Below are positions 11,816-24,562 of a stretch of DNA of 64,000 nucleotides, piece by piece. The stretch is from Lethocerus indicus. Its lineage: Eukaryota; Arthropoda; Insecta; Hemiptera; Belostomatidae. Where the stretch lies: positions 17,340,604-17,404,603 of the forward strand of contig JACDQD010000011.1 in NCBI GenBank assembly GCA_019843655.1. The letters run 5' to 3'. The position numbers and the translations under genes were made by a program. Below the pieces are notes generated by a model. The model ran no database searches, was not told the origin of the DNA, and saw only the letters and a program-made list of their open reading frames with translations. The number at the start of each line of letters is the position of its first letter. Position 1 is the stretch's first letter.

Positions 11816-13282
11816 TTACAATTTTGTACCTCTAATGAATTGTTCAAGACGTTGTTCAGGTTCCGACTACGCAGTTTCTGTCATATTTTTTACAATAAAG
11901 TAGAATGCTGGAGGGTCCGTTCGCGTTTTAATCCAAGATAGCGTCAGCAGAGTCTTATGGCTCGTACGTTTCTGTTTGTAATTATTTCGTTTTCGAATTC
12001 TTATTTCTTATTGCATTTTTCTCGAGACTGGTCGATCCGTTTTCCCGATTTCCACCAAACTCGGCCGAATAAGGCCGGTGAAAAACGGCCCGATCAAAAC
12101 AAATTTTCGTTTCGCAATGTCCGAAACCGATTCGCCCCAATTTGCATTCGGCCGTCCGCCACCGTCGATTACATTCTACAGTTTTCCACCGCTCTCGAGC
12201 TTTCACATTACCGTCCGAATGTGTACGGGACGTGCGGAATTCCGAATATCCACTTCCATTGGGTGGTCTCCACCCCCCCCGCGGTCGCAATTGCAATTTC
12301 CTCCCCCCCGCCGACTGTAATTTTTCTGTCCAGTTCCAGTTGGTAATTCTCGACCGGGCGAAGACGTCCCCCGTGGGTTATACCGTTGTATAATTACGGA
12401 TAATGCTCACGGTGGTCGGGGGCGGGGCGGGGGGCGCGTTCCGTGCTAGGAACGTGGACAAAATTTTAATAGAGCGTACAAATTACACGTTGGCGTCTCT
12501 CCCTCTCTCGAACAGACGGGTTTCTTTCCCCACGAGAACGATCACCGGAGAAGGAGGAATGGGCGGGAACAGAACCGGGCACGCCTACAACTCCCGACTC
12601 CCAGCCAGAACAAATATAAATAGCCCTTTTCCTTAGCCCTTTTTAAAGGTTTTTTTTCAACCGGCCAGACTCGCGGGGCCGTTATTAGGATCCGTCCGCG
12701 ACCGCTCTGATTAAGTGTCTCTCCCGTACGGCGCATATACCTGGCATATACCTCTTCACACGCCTACCTGCAAATCAATGGGGTTATATAGGCCGTGAAC
12801 CCTGAAATGAAGACATATTAAGTGGCTTAACGGATTCGAGAAACTTTCACCGGTCGGCGCTGGAATAAATTCGAATCAGAATTCGATATTTGTGGCGAGA
12901 AGTCAAGAAGGAACTAGAGGGAGCAATTGGACGCAGGTACCCGTTAATGTACCACTTTAAGTGACTGTACTCGAATAAGAACTTGAATTGTCGCTGGCTT
13001 CCGGCGAGATCGCCCTGATGTCCAAGAATATCGGTTGTGGAAGGGTTTTTGCCCTTTCCAAAAAAAAAAAAAAAATAAATCAGCGAATGATAAGAGGAAT
13101 TATTTACTGAAACTAACCGGGAGAACAGCAAGAATAACTTCCGAAATTGATAGTTAAAAAACAGTGTTATTGTCCTGGACAAGCGATATTCCCCTTTCAT
13201 TGTGAAGCTTAAGTAAGATCATTCCCAATTATTATATTATAGAAAATCCCAATATGATTTAGATAAAACCCCGAGTTTTCTT
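11816..13282. other. Unannotated, partly GC-rich sequence
   Basis: 12050-12620 is GC-richer with several overlapping ORFs of 77-129 codons on both strands, none with recognisable domains. The pattern of open frames on both strands points to composition rather than coding. An A15 run lies near 13060. No repeat recognised. Confidence 0.45.
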
Positions 13283-13335
13283 GGTCTTTTGCCAAATCCG
13301 TTTCGGCTACTCGCCATCTTCCGTAACTCTGGCAT
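13283..13335 (-). repeat. Decayed hammerhead-like repeat fragment
   Basis: GGTCTTTTGCCAAATCCG, TTTCGGCTACTCGCCATCTTCC follow the order of the foldback-family arm (minus-strand motif), but the stem III bases are lost and CTTCAGTAG is altered to CTTCCGTAA. No partner arm is present. Confidence 0.55.
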
Positions 13336-14773
13336 TGTTTTTGTCATTACAATTTTCATTCAGCTAGGGATTTTGTTGAGGAAAAAACGATGAATTTCAC
13401 CCCCCCCCCCGATCATGGATTATTTCCGCGAAACTGTTGGCAGCCGCAAGATTTCCCAGATTATTACAAGGCTTAAGAGTGGAGGATATTTTTTTTTTCG
13501 TCTCCCCTAACCGAGGGTATTTTCCCCTGTAGACGGGGCCGACACAAAGGCGTCCTCCCACAACCGCTATTAGACCTCTAACGACACCGGCTTGTCCCCC
13601 TCCTCCCCCCCCCAGGATCATTCCCTATAATGTCATCCTATCCCGACCGCCTTTTTCTGTTTCCTTTTTTACCGTCGCTTTTCTCGTGTTATATTAAGTG
13701 TCATCATTTCACGTTCTACTGCCACTACCTGCGGTCGGGGTTTTTTTCGAGGAACCGGTGCTCTTTTAATAACGCCAACGGCGAGGCGGGACGCCAAAAC
13801 GACACCGAATAATGGTATCTACCTGAAAATGAATGGGTCGAAACAAAGGTACAAATAGTGGAATGGGAGGAGGAGGAGTGGGCAAAAAATAATGAGATCA
13901 CCGAAAGAAAACTGTCCTTAGGCCCGTAGAAAGCGTTCTGTCCTATTCTGTTAGTGCGCCTCACTATACTAGATACATAAAATATATACATAAATAACAT
14001 ATTTGCGAAAATTTTATCCATTATCACGCGAATTTTAGTATCTAAGACCAGCAATGGTTCGCAAATACCCGAGCGTTAAAACACAGGATACTCCAGTTAG
14101 TTACCATTTATTTTTTACCATAATTTATTCTGCACAGAAGATTTACAGCTACAGCTATTTGCTATATGACTATCGATTAATCGTACACCGTCAACCTACA
14201 ACCAATTTTCCTATATTTATCGGTGTATATTTCTTATACAGCTCTTGATCAGATATTTTTTTATAGTTCCGTTTGGCTGGAAACCTCCGAATATGTAATA
14301 TGCATAACTCAACAAATGGGTGGCGTTCAAGGCAATGAAATTCAAAAACTAACGGGACAAATTCCGACATTTCGAACCTGCACTTAGGTCCTATACAGTC
14401 CTTTCTATATATATATAAGTGGGCATCATTTACAGGGCGTTACGGGGCCTCGTATTTACATGATGTGTATGTAATAAGATCGCCCAAAGGCCCAAAGACA
14501 AGGGGACAGATTCCCCCGTTGTTCAACGACGAAGTGGAAACGAGAAACCTGGAAATCGGGCGTAATTGTCCCGTAATGCCCGATTTGTCCCGCGGGACTT
14601 CACAGACGGGAAAATTACAGACTGTAGACAGTGGAAACTGCTATGCAGATTGGTCAACCGGCCGAGTGGATAATGCGTTGGGCAATTCCTATTCTAACCC
14701 GAAACCGGAGAATATTTTTTCTTTCTACCGATGTAAATAACGCGACAGATTATGGGTTATTATCCGACGGATG
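13336..14773. other. Unannotated sequence
   Basis: Unique AT-rich sequence with a C10 run near 13400 and a C-rich stretch near 13598-13614. ORFs up to 109 codons on both strands lack motifs. The left boundary of the large foldback lies at its end. Confidence 0.5.
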
Positions 14774-15114
14774 ATGGGACAATATTTAAGGGGTGAATTG
14801 CCCGGTTGAATTTCTCCAAGAAAAATGCTATTTGATGTGTTATGTAAGTGAGAGGAACACATTAAAACACGAACACATGTCTGGAATAGCTATTTAATTG
14901 TAGAAAAATAGACTTTGATAAAAAATACCAGTTAAGGTATACGTTAACGTCGGTTACCCCAGTTCTACATCTAGTTTTGACCAATTTTCCTAATCAATTC
15001 GAACCACCCGAAAATATAAACCACAGAGGACGTAGCTGAAGATCAGGAATCCAAATATGTATAAAACAAAGATAAATATGCAGAAAGAGGGGCCCATCTT
15101 AAGAGTCAATATCG

Positions 15115-15134
15115 ATAGGTCGATATCGACCTAT
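15115..15134. promoter_or_regulatory. Perfect 20-bp palindrome with TCGATATCGA centre
   Basis: ATAGGTCGATATCGACCTAT is exactly self-complementary. It is flanked by further GATATCGAT-type strings at 15420-15440, 15520-15540 and 15664-15685. Its right-arm counterpart near 26851 keeps only part of the palindrome. Resembles a dimeric protein-binding site related to DREF/BEAF CGATA motifs; function unknown. Confidence 0.4.
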
Positions 15135-15608
15135 ACAACTTCGACCTATACTTTCATTTGCATTCAAATATGTCCCGAATATATGTATTTATGTATACCT
15201 TCATTTCATATGACAAAATAATTTATTTCTTTAAGATAATTAATTCATATTCATGACGCGATATATCGATTTAAGATAACCATTAACTATTATATAATTC
15301 TATTGTCAATTTTCATATTTGCAATGACAAAAATAATTTATTTCTTTAAGATAAATAATTAACTATAATTAATTCATTCGTGTATCATGACGTCATACAA
15401 TTCTATCGATTCTGGCCTGTGTACGATATATCGATACTGGACACTTAAGATGGCGCCCCCCACCCCATTCTTTCAGCATTATAGCCAGGAATATGTATAA
15501 AAAAATTGCCACCTTAAGTGTCCAATATCGATATCGACCTATACGTTCATTTGCATTCAAAAAACTGTATACTCGTATATTTTATATCTGTCGTAGACAT
15601 CGTATTTT

Positions 15609-16067
15609 ATGACCTTGGTTAAAATCTACTGTAGTAGGGGCCACCCGAGGTTATCCGGTGTATTCGATATATCGATATATAAGGGGGTGAATCGATGTAT
15701 ACTATACAAGGTACTGCGGTACTATAAGGTCCTACTGGCAGGAATATGTACAATGGCGTACAGTGTTAATTACATTCAGGGTCGTGCAGGAAACGTGCTG
15801 AAAAGTCTTACCTTGGTTGTGGTTCACTGCAGCTGGTGGGATGAGAAGTGGCTTCTTCGACCCCCGGTGACTTCGGCCAGGGGATGGGGCGGCGCTGAGG
15901 AGGGCGTCCTCTCGGTCGGCTGGACGGACGGGAGTTACCTTACCTCTGTTCCCGTCTACACCTACTGTTTTTACGATATACATAATAATGGGCATGCTTT
16001 CTATGGGAGAGCGGAGTGGACTATCAGATATGGCGTCTACGTTCTAAGTCGTACTAATAAAATTTGA
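15609..16067 (+). other. Open frame of 152 codons in the left arm, unassigned
   Basis: Longest open frame in the window, running through a GC-rich island of the left arm. I recognise no domain. In the right arm the same sequence (25500-25945, inverted) is broken into two pieces by small indels, so the frame is not conserved between arms. The splice-like signals of the island lie on the opposite strand. Coding is therefore doubtful. Confidence 0.15.
15813..15964 (-). other. Exon-like GC-rich island C (left arm)
   Basis: On the minus strand, AAAAACAG precedes the island and CCAAG|GTAAGA ends it, giving a 152-nt exon-like block. The right arm has the same block at 25592-25742 with both borders conserved. 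The island is GC-rich against AT-rich surroundings. Product unknown. Confidence 0.3.
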
Positions 16068-16261
16068 ACTTTGTCCGTTTAATGACTCTTGTACTGAAGC
16101 CAGAGCTACTTAAGAACGCCATTTTATGTCGATTTTGGAAAAATTTAAACTGCATATTTCCTAGGGTTTGATTTCCAGAATTGCATATGTTCAAAATATT
16201 GTATATTGTTTATTGGAATTTTCTTTATTAGAAGATATTAAATAAATTACTTCTTTGTGTT

Positions 16262-16264
<3 letters not shown>

Positions 16265-16318
<54 letters not shown>
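16265..16318. repeat. (AT)n microsatellite, left arm outer
   Basis: About 27 AT units. The inverted right arm has a matching tract at 25242-25292, so the microsatellite existed before the arms were duplicated. ORFs with Tyr-Ile repeats here are artefacts. Confidence 0.95.
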
Positions 16319-16322
<4 letters not shown>

Positions 16323-16797
16323 GAGAAAAACAAAAAATTGCAAATTTATGCATTTACATTCTATGATAATTATTATATGATATATAATAGCAGTTGAAGA
16401 AAACATTACTGGAAGGATCTGCGGGACGGAATATTTACAATTATATACAATGTTAGTTTAAAACACTAAAAATGTCTTACATTAAACTATTTACACCTAT
16501 TTTAATTTATATAATTCTATTGTGCCCATTTTTGATATTTGCAATGAAAAAAATAATTTATTCCTTTACGATAATTAATTAACTATAATTAATACATTCG
16601 TGTATCGTGACGTCACACAATTCTATCGATACTGGCCACTTAAGATGGCCGCCCTCCCCCCCTCTTTCTGCATTTTAACCAGGAATTCAAATTTGTATAA
16701 AAAAAATTACTGTAATATTGATCATATTTTATATAAATTTAAAAGATAACGATTTCCCGACCAAGAATTACCGTCCTGTGGTCCGCAAACGGAAGTA

Positions 16798-16806
<9 letters not shown>

Positions 16807-16850
<44 letters not shown>
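16807..16850. repeat. (AT)n microsatellite, left arm inner
   Basis: About 22 AT units, matched by 24726-24778 in the right arm, with flanks conserved on both sides (GGTACCACAGCTATATGTAC next to it). Confidence 0.95.
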
Positions 16851-16853
<3 letters not shown>

Positions 16854-16940
16854 ACTGAGGTACCACAGCTATATGTACAACTATATACAGTGTTAGTTGC
16901 ATTCAATATTCTGCATGCGGTAATTTCTAAATGTCTTACC

Positions 16941-17004
16941 TTAAGCCGCTTTCCTGCGAAGACAATTCGTAGTCTCGTAGCCTGCAGCACCAGAGCTGGG
17001 GAGC
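16941..17004 (-). other. Exon-like GC-rich island B (left arm)
   Basis: On the minus strand GATATTTTACAG precedes and CTTAAG|GTAAGAC follows a 64-nt block containing CAGCTCTGGTGCTGCAGG. The right-arm block (24563-24635) is longer mainly because of a C run. Borders look like acceptor and donor sites. Product unknown. Confidence 0.3.
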
Positions 17005-17087
17005 CTGTAAAATATCAATAATAAATGTAAAATATATAAAACTTTATTATATTCGATGTTGCTGATATAGTGTTAATATTTTTCTAC

Positions 17088-17285
17088 CTGTTTTCGTCTT
17101 GTCCACGGGCGATTTTCCCGGGGAAAATTCGACTGCAGGTCGACGCAGGTTCCGCCCCGGTGTTTGGAGAGAGACTGAGGGGGGCCACCCGGAAGTGCTT
17201 ACAATAGCGGGCCGCACTTTGACCGCTTAATCCCACCGAGTTGTTTACGACGAGGGGCGCACGGACACCCAAAAGTGCCGATTTT
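17088..17285 (-). other. Exon-like GC-rich island A (left arm)
   Basis: GC-rich block open for about 60 codons on the minus strand (GVRAPLVVNNSVGLSGQSA region), ending at AAACAG|GTAGAA. It is inverted at 24285-24479. One inserted G (GGGGAAAA versus GGAAAA) shifts the frame near the end in one arm. I recognise no protein family. Confidence 0.3.
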
Positions 17286-18960
17286 GAAATATTTAAAAAC
17301 TCTAAATTTATAGCCCGAATCTCAACAAATTATGCATTTTCAAGATTTTTTTCAAATGTAGAATATTATTGTCTATTTCTATTTGCATAACTAACAGTCG
17401 TTAAATTTAATCAACCGAAATATCATTCGGACAATATACAGTCTCTTCAATTTAAATGGATGTGGGAGAAATAAAAATGAATATAAAATATAAAAAAAAA
17501 CGAGAAAAGGATCAAAAATTAATTTAACCATCAGGAAAAAATCCATTCTCCTAATTTTTTCACAATCCAGTTCCTGGGTTATATACTAAGCTTGTATATA
17601 CTTAAGAAGTACGAAGCACGCCAAATTAAAGCAAAAAACTAAAGCTAAACGTTTTAAATTGGCCCCAATTAATAATATCCCCGAATCGTCAATTGCCAAT
17701 TTCCCCTTTCTTTTTAATTTATAGGCTTTTTTCAACTAATTACGCGTTTTCAATATTATTAAATGTAGAATATTTTTATATTTCAATTTGCCTTACCAAC
17801 AGTCGTTAAATTTAATCAAAGGAGATATAATTTGGACAATATACAGTCTTTTGATTTTAAATGGATGTGGGAAAAATAAAAATGAATATAAAAGATAAGA
17901 AAATACGAGAAAAGCCGAAACGATCCAAAATTAATTTAATAATCAGGAAAAATTCCGCTCTCCTAATTTTTGCCCAATCCAGGTTCAGGTTTATATACTA
18001 AGCTTGTACTGCACTTAAGAAGTACGAAGCACGCCGAATTAAAGCAAAAAACTAAAGCTGAACGTTTTAAATTGGCCCCAATTAATAATATCCCCGAATC
18101 GTCAATTGCCAATTTCCGCTTCCTTTTAATTTATAGGACGTTTCTCAATAAATTATGCGTTTTCAAGATTTTTTCTTCAAGTGTAGAATATTATTGTCTA
18201 TTTCAATTTGCATAACCAACACTCGTTAAATTTAATCAACCGAGATATCATTTGGACAATATAGAGTCTCTTGATTTTAAATGGATGTGTGAGAAATAAA
18301 AATGAATATAAAAGATAAAAATACGGGAAAAGGCGAAACGATCCAAAATTAATTTAATAATCAGGAAAAAATCCATTCTCCTAATTTTTTCACAATCCAG
18401 GTCCAGGGTTATATACTAAGCTTGTACTGCACTTAAGAAGTACGAAGCACGCCGAATTAAAGCAAAAAACTAAAGCTAAACCATTTAAATTGGCCCCAAT
18501 TAATAATATTCCCGGAATCGTCAATTGCCAATTTCCCCTTCCTTTTAATTTATAGGCTTTTTTCAACTAATTACGCGTTTTCATGATTTTTAAATGTAGA
18601 ATATTTTTTTCTATTTCAATTTGCCTTACCAACAGTCGTTAAATTTAATCAAAGGAGATATAATTTGGACAATATACAGTCTCTTGATTTTAAATGGATG
18701 TGGGAGAAATAAAAATGAATATAAGAAAATACGAGAAAAGGTGAAGGGATCCGAAATTAATTTAATAATCAGGAAAACATCCGGTCTCATAATTTTTTCC
18801 CAATCCATGTCTTGGGCAACCATCGGTTTTATACTAAGCTTGTACTGCACTTTAGAAGTACGAAGCGCGCCGAATTAAAGCACAAGACATAAGTTAAACG
18901 TTTTAAATTGGCCCCAATTAATAATATCCAAGGAATCGTCAATTGCCAATTTCCGCTTCC
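17281..18960. repeat. Tandem array of ~415-bp units, left arm
   Basis: Four units, seen from the recurring CTTAAGAAGTACGAAGCACG at 17601, 18013, 18432 and 18849 (last one altered), spaced 412-419 bp. Other landmarks per unit are GTCGTTAAATTTAATCAA, AAATGGATGTGGGA and CTAAGCTTGTA. The array is satellite-like and noncoding, and it is repeated inverted in the right arm. Confidence 0.9.
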
Positions 18961-19456
18961 TTCCGTTTGTCGCTTGTAGCCGCTTTTATGCATATGCCGC
19001 AAATGGCATTTGAGCGTTTAAATTGTATTAAACAATAAAAAAAAAACAAAAACAGGAAAGGAAAATAAATAACGAGAGACTGTGAGCCGGCTAACGAAGA
19101 CAAAAAGGTTTAATTGGTGAAGGTGAGTTCGGTAATAATTCCTGTAACTGGGCAGGTGTTGTTTAAGCGCGAGACCGTCGACACATAGCGCCTCAATAAG
19201 AGAAAACATTATTTATATATATTTTAATAAACCTATTTGAATATATAAACGAGGTCGTTAGGAACCTGTTGCGTTGTGCGCACTTAGCGTCTACAAACAG
19301 AAAGGCCTATTCTTCGCATCATCATCGAAATATGAATTATAGATCTAAAGATATTGATTTGCGTTAGTCAATAGACCGTTTTGGATAATTGGCCTCGTTC
19401 CTGATGATTTTGAGAGCCGCTCTCGTATATATAATCAATTGGTATTCGAAAAATTA

Positions 19457-19520
19457 AGTCCGCCGGCCGAATTCGAACCCCGCAGATCTTCAGTATGCTT
19501 CTGAACAGCTTGGACACCAA
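19457..19520 (-). repeat. tRNA-Phe-like (GAA) SINE or tRNA fragment
   Basis: The minus strand reads TGTCCAAGCTGTTCAGAAGC, then ATACTGAAGATCTGC, which matches the anticodon arm of tRNA-Phe (anticodon GAA in loop CTGAAGA), then GGGGTTCGAATTC, a near-perfect B box. A proper acceptor stem cannot be closed, so it is a tRNA-derived repeat or pseudogene rather than a working tRNA gene. Confidence 0.45.
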
Positions 19521-20804
19521 TTGGGAATTTGTAAATTAATCGATAAAAACATCGATCATAAACTATATAAAACTGAAAATTGAATTATAGATAGCCTATT
19601 CGGTTAGGGTAGTACTTGTTCATCGAAACAAAGCCCGTTTTGAAGTCCTCACTTTAATTTTTACCCGAATCGCTAATCATAAACAAGTTGAACATAGCGG
19701 CTCAAAAAGAAATTAAAGAAGGGAATATTGACTTAATATTCTATAAACGAATACCCGGTTTTAGCCTGTGTATCGTCACTAAATAGAAAAGAAAAACGGT
19801 GTGACTGATTAAATTAAGCATGTAATTATCGTATTTGCCCGAATGAGAAATTGTACGGGATTGTAGCGAAAAATGAGAGCAGTTTAGCCTTCGAAAAATT
19901 GAATACTTCAGGCGGTATTTGGACAAATTACAGTTAAAATATTAGATTCGTCGAATGGAAATACATGATTGTGATGTACATGATTGTCCATTATTTGAGG
20001 AAAAGGTTATTTCCGAATCGTCAGATCTATCCGGATACGATCAAATTATACTTCTGGGCATCCCGAAACTTTATTTATTTTTTTTTTCGCGTTCTCTCCA
20101 CGTTTTCCCGTTGCGAAACGTTTCATCGATCCGGCGGTAATTTTCCGTGTAGGAGGCGCACGAAATTCGGCCGACGTCGGGAGTTGGGAACTCACGATTC
20201 AACATTTCATGAAAAGCCTCGCTCGGTGTCAAGAGCGGAAAAAGAGAAACAGTAATGGCCGAACGGGGCAATAACGCTTAGACGCCGAATATCGGATCCC
20301 GGCCCCCGTTCTTCGAGAAGGGCGTGTTCGTCTGTTTCTTTCGCGCAATCGGCCGTCCACGTGGCGCAATCGGGACATTAGCCCAATCTCCGATTTGCGC
20401 CGAATAAATTACCCGGCCACGGGTCTATTTTTCGCCCGTGCCCCGTAAAAACATCGAAACCCTTCGCAAATTGTAAAATCCATACGGGCCCCCGGCAACG
20501 ATGTCGATTCGGCGCAGCACTTCGATCGCGGGCCCGATTGTTCGTTCGATCGCGATTATGCACGAGCGTAATCGACGAAGCACAGGGATGGCGTGGACTT
20601 AGAGGCCCCCACAAGAAGGAGAAACGGCGAAAACCCTCCCATGGTATTTAGCAATCCTCCCAGAAGTTAATTAGGTATAATTCCGGGTACTGGTCGCTGA
20701 AAACTTTATGCCACCCCCCGTAGATTTCGATGGGCGTATCTTCTCCGTCAAAAGTATCACGCCGTGCAATCGAATTGTGCTCTGAATTCAATTTAAATAG
20801 ACCG

Positions 20805-20990
20805 GTTTCGGCCCGTCGAACTATTGGTCCGCTACCGTAGATTTCCGTGCGCTTATGTCTCCTCTCGCCGGTTTGGTCTTTTGCCGGGCCGGCTTTCCGG
20901 TTGCTCGCCACCTTCAGTAGTCACTTTTGGCACCGGCGACAGAAGCGGACGAAATCTACGCTATCCAGCCCTTCGCAGACCACGGAACAG
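20805..20990 (-). repeat. Decayed foldback-family copy
   Basis: TCTCCTCTCGCCGGTTTGGT, CTTTTGCCGGGCCGG, GCTCGCCACCTTCAGTAG and the outer module CTTCGCAGACCACGGAACAG appear in family order. The hammerhead-like core is degenerate: the GAAA equivalent became GGAAAG and stem III is altered. Confidence 0.65.
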
Positions 20991-22129
20991 AACTGTTACA
21001 ACTTCCCTCTCTTGGGACTTTATACGGTTGAAATTTTAAATTGTACCGAATTTTTTGCAGGTTCGTGCTTTGGGTTTTGTAAATTACAAAAAACCCGTCC
21101 AATGTAGACCGCTCGGGAGGTTTCCAAAAACGCGAAAAATCCTGGAACCGCTGGGTTCCTGGATCCTACCGGAATTAGTTCGTGAAATTATAATACTTCT
21201 ATTCAGAAATTAGTGTTCAGTGTCCGCGACAGTTTAAGTAGGTTAATTGCATGTATCGAACAAAATTTTTATGCAGTTGAAATGTATTACAAATAAAAAT
21301 TAAATGTATTTGTATTTTGTCCGTTCGGCAGATTGCCTCGTCTCTGGGCTCAAATCCTCCCGGTAGGGGCCGGAATTTTACGTTCGATTTTCTAAATTTC
21401 GTCCATTTTTTTTTGTCTCCCAGTATTTTCTTCAGTTCATTAGTTGTATCCAATCTGAATGGCCTACAAAACCGTGGCCGGTAATCCCTTTGAACGTTAT
21501 AAAACCAGTCGATAAATGTAATTGAATTCAGTCGCCTAATTGGACAATTGTTGTCCAGGACGGAGGGGCGGTATTAGCGGTAATGGCCCTCGGGCTCGTT
21601 AATATGTACAAAGCGTTCCAATTCAACGACCGATAACACGTTTAATTTCAATATATTTACCATTCGTTAGTTGACCGCTTTGATTACAGAATACCGATAG
21701 GTACAGAATATACCGGGTACCGACAGGTACGGAAACCCGGGGGGTGCAATTCCGTGCTGAAGAAGCGGCACTTCTTCATATTATAAGAACAATTACGAGC
21801 CGTGAATTATGACTTCGTCATATTACCGAGAAAACATTGCGTGCGTGTATTACGTACTTAGTTTTTTTTAACCTTTTTATTTTTGTACAATCAACAACAT
21901 AAAGTTATTTTTACAAGTGTTGAGTGTTCTCTTTTCACGTGAATGTTCTCGACAGAAGAGACCACACAATTATGGCACTTTTTTTATAACGAGCAATGTA
22001 CTTCGTACGTTTTTATTTATTTATTTTTTTTTTCCATACGAGAAACACACATATGGACGCTACAAAAATTTGTGTCCGAAAAATTTTAAATATAAATTAC
22101 AAACAGGTTGTTTCCATCCTACAAACCGG

Positions 22130-22369
22130 AAATATTAACACCATTTCAGCAACAGCGGCATATATAACAGCGTTTTATATATTTTACATTTATTACTTAT
22201 ATTTTATACATCATATTATATATTTTACAGGCTCCCCGCCAGCTCTGATGTTCGTCTACGATTTTTTTTTCGTGGGGAGGCCGAAGAAAGACATTTTGAA
22301 ATTACTGCATGCAGAATATTGAATGCAACTGACACTGTATACAGCTGTGGTTATTCCGTATCAATATAT
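22130..22369 (+). repeat. Extra diverged copy of island B block
   Basis: ATATTTTACAGGCTCCCCGC, CATGCAGAATATTGAATGCA and ACACTGTATACAGCTGTGG match 24540-24720 in the same orientation. The right-arm tandem array is thus bracketed by two direct copies of this block, whereas the left arm has only one. The copy is diverged and its donor-like GTAAG is lost. Confidence 0.75.
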
Positions 22370-24284
22370 ACATATAAATTGTCCAAAAGATATCTCCGTT
22401 GATTAAATTTAAAGACTGTTGGTCAGGCAAATTGAAATAGACAATAATATCCTACATTTGAAAAAAAAAATCTTGAAAACGCTTAATTAGTTGAGAAACG
22501 TCCCATAAATTTAAAGGAAGTTGAAATTGGCAATTGACGATTCAGGGATATTATTAATTGGGGCAAATTTAAAACTTTTGGCTTTGGTTTTTTGCCTTAA
22601 TTCGGCGCGCTTCGTACTTCTTAAGTCTAGTACAAACTTAGTACATAACCGATTGTTGCCCTAGACCTGGATTGGGAAAAAATTAGGAGGGCTGATTTTT
22701 TCCTGATTATTAAATTAATTTTGGATCTTTTCGCCTTTTCTCGTATTTTTTTATTTTTATATTCATTTTTATTTCTCCCACATCCATTTGAAATAAAGAG
22801 ACTGTATATTGTCCAAATGATATCTCCTTTGATTCAATTTAACGACTTCTAGTCAGGCAAATTGAAATAGACAAAAATATTCTACATTTTAAAAAAATCA
22901 TGAAAACGCGTAATTAGTTGAAAAAAGTCCTGTAAATTAAAAGGAAGCGGAAATTGGCAATTGACGATTCGGGGATATTATTAATTGGGGCCAATTTAAA
23001 TGGTTTAGCTTTAGTTTTTTGCTTTAATTCGGCGTGCTTCGTACTTCTTAAGTGTAGTACAAGCTTAGTATATAACCCTGGACCTGGATTGTGAAAAAAT
23101 TAGGAGAATGGATTTTTTCCTGATTATTAAATTAATTTTGGATCATTTTTGCCTTTTCTCGTATTTTTTTTATCTTTTATATTCATTTTTATGTCTCCCA
23201 CATCCATTTTAAAATCAAGAGACTCTATATTGTCCAAATGATAATATCTCCGTTGATTAAATGTAACGACTGTTTGTCGGGCAAATTGAAATAGACAATA
23301 ATATTCTAAATTTGAAAAAAAAATCTTGAAAACGCATAATTTGTTGAGAAAGGTCCTATAAATTTAAAGTTTTTAAACTTTTCAAAATCGGCACATTTTA
23401 AAAAATCTTGAAAACGCGTAATTAGTTGAAAAAATTCCTATAAATTAAAAGGAAGCGGAAATTGGCAATTGACGATTCGGGGGTATTATTAATTGGGGCC
23501 AATTTAAAAGGTTTAGCTTTAGTTTTTGCTTTAATTCGGCGCAATTCGTACTTCTTAAGTATATACAAGCTTAGTATATAACCCTGGACCTGGATTGTGA
23601 AAAAATTAGGAGAATGGATTTTTTCCTGATGGTTAAATTAATTTTGATTGTTTCACCTTTTCTCGTTTTTTTTTATCTTTATACATTTTTATTTCCCAAA
23701 TCCATTTAAAATCAAAGACTGTATATTGTCCAAATTATATCTCCTGCTTGATTAAATTTAACGACTGTTGGTGGGCAAATTGAAATACGCAATAATATTC
23801 TACATTTGAAGAAAAATCTTGAAAACGCATAATTGTTGAAACGTCCTATAAATTAAAAAGGGAAATTAAATTGACTATTCAGGGATATTATTAATTGGGG
23901 CCAATTTAAAAGGTTTAGCTTTTAGTTTTTGTTTTAATTCTGCGTGCTTCGTACTTCTTAAGTATATACAAGCTTAGTATATAACCCAGGAACTGGATTG
24001 TGAAAAATTAGAAGAATGGATTTTTTCCTGATGGTTAAATTAATTTTGATTGTTTCCCTTTTCTCGTTTTTTTATATTTTATATTCATTTTTATTTCTCC
24101 ACATCCATTTTTAAAAATCGAAGAGACTGTATATTGTCCGAATGATATTTCGATTGATTAAATTTAACGACTGTTAGTTATGCAAATAGAAATAGACAAT
24201 AATATTCTACATTTGAAAAAAATCTTGAAAATGCATAATTTGTTGAGATTCGGGCTATAAATTTAGAGTTTTTAAATATTTCAA
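22370..24284. repeat. Tandem array of ~415-bp units, right arm
   Basis: Inverted counterpart of 17281-18960. The landmark CGTACTTCTTAAG recurs near 22609, 23039, 23545 and 23949 with spacings of about 430, 506 and 404 bp. The longer spacing includes a partial extra unit near 23360-23420 that carries a GCACATTTT string like the edge of island A. Noncoding. Confidence 0.88.
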
Positions 24285-24479
24285 AATCGGCACTTTTGGG
24301 TGTCCGTGCGCCCCTCGTCGTAAACAACTCGGTGGGATTAAGCGGTCAAAGTGCGGCCCGCTATTGTAAGCACTTCCGGGTGGCCCCCCTCAGTCTCTCT
24401 CCAAACACCGGGGCGGAACCTGCGTCGACCTGCAGTCGAATTTTCCCCGGAAAATCGCCCGTGGAAAAGACGAAAACAG
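24285..24479 (+). other. Exon-like GC-rich island A (right arm)
   Basis: GC-rich block, open for over 60 codons, ending at AAAACAG|GTAGAA. Inverted twin of 17088-17285 in the left arm. The abrupt rise in GC against the AT-rich flanks suggests captured or ancient coding sequence. No family recognised. Confidence 0.3.
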
Positions 24480-24562
24480 GTAGAAAAATATTAACACTAT
24501 ATCAGCAACATCGAATATAATAAAGTTTTATATATTTTACATTTATTATTGATATTTTACAG

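Larger units (their letters stand above)
18961..22129. other. Spacer between the foldback arms
   Basis: Sequence unlike the arms. It holds a tRNA-Phe-like SINE fragment (19457-19520), a GC-rich CpG-bearing patch (20140-20640) with short ORFs on both strands and no domain, and one decayed foldback-family copy (20805-20990). No gene identified. Its ordinary mix of unrelated repeats argues that it is host sequence lying between inverted arms rather than element coding region. Confidence 0.5.

Noticed and set aside
15609..16067. 152-codon ORF as a real gene
   Set aside because: No domain; the same sequence in the other arm is interrupted by indels; splice-like signals are on the other strand.
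19457..19520. CTGAAGAT here as another hammerhead-like box
   Set aside because: It is part of a tRNA-Phe-like anticodon arm; no GAAA or ACCGGT follows.
20140..20640. GC-rich patch in the foldback spacer as coding exons
   Set aside because: Short ORFs on both strands, no domain or convincing splice sites.
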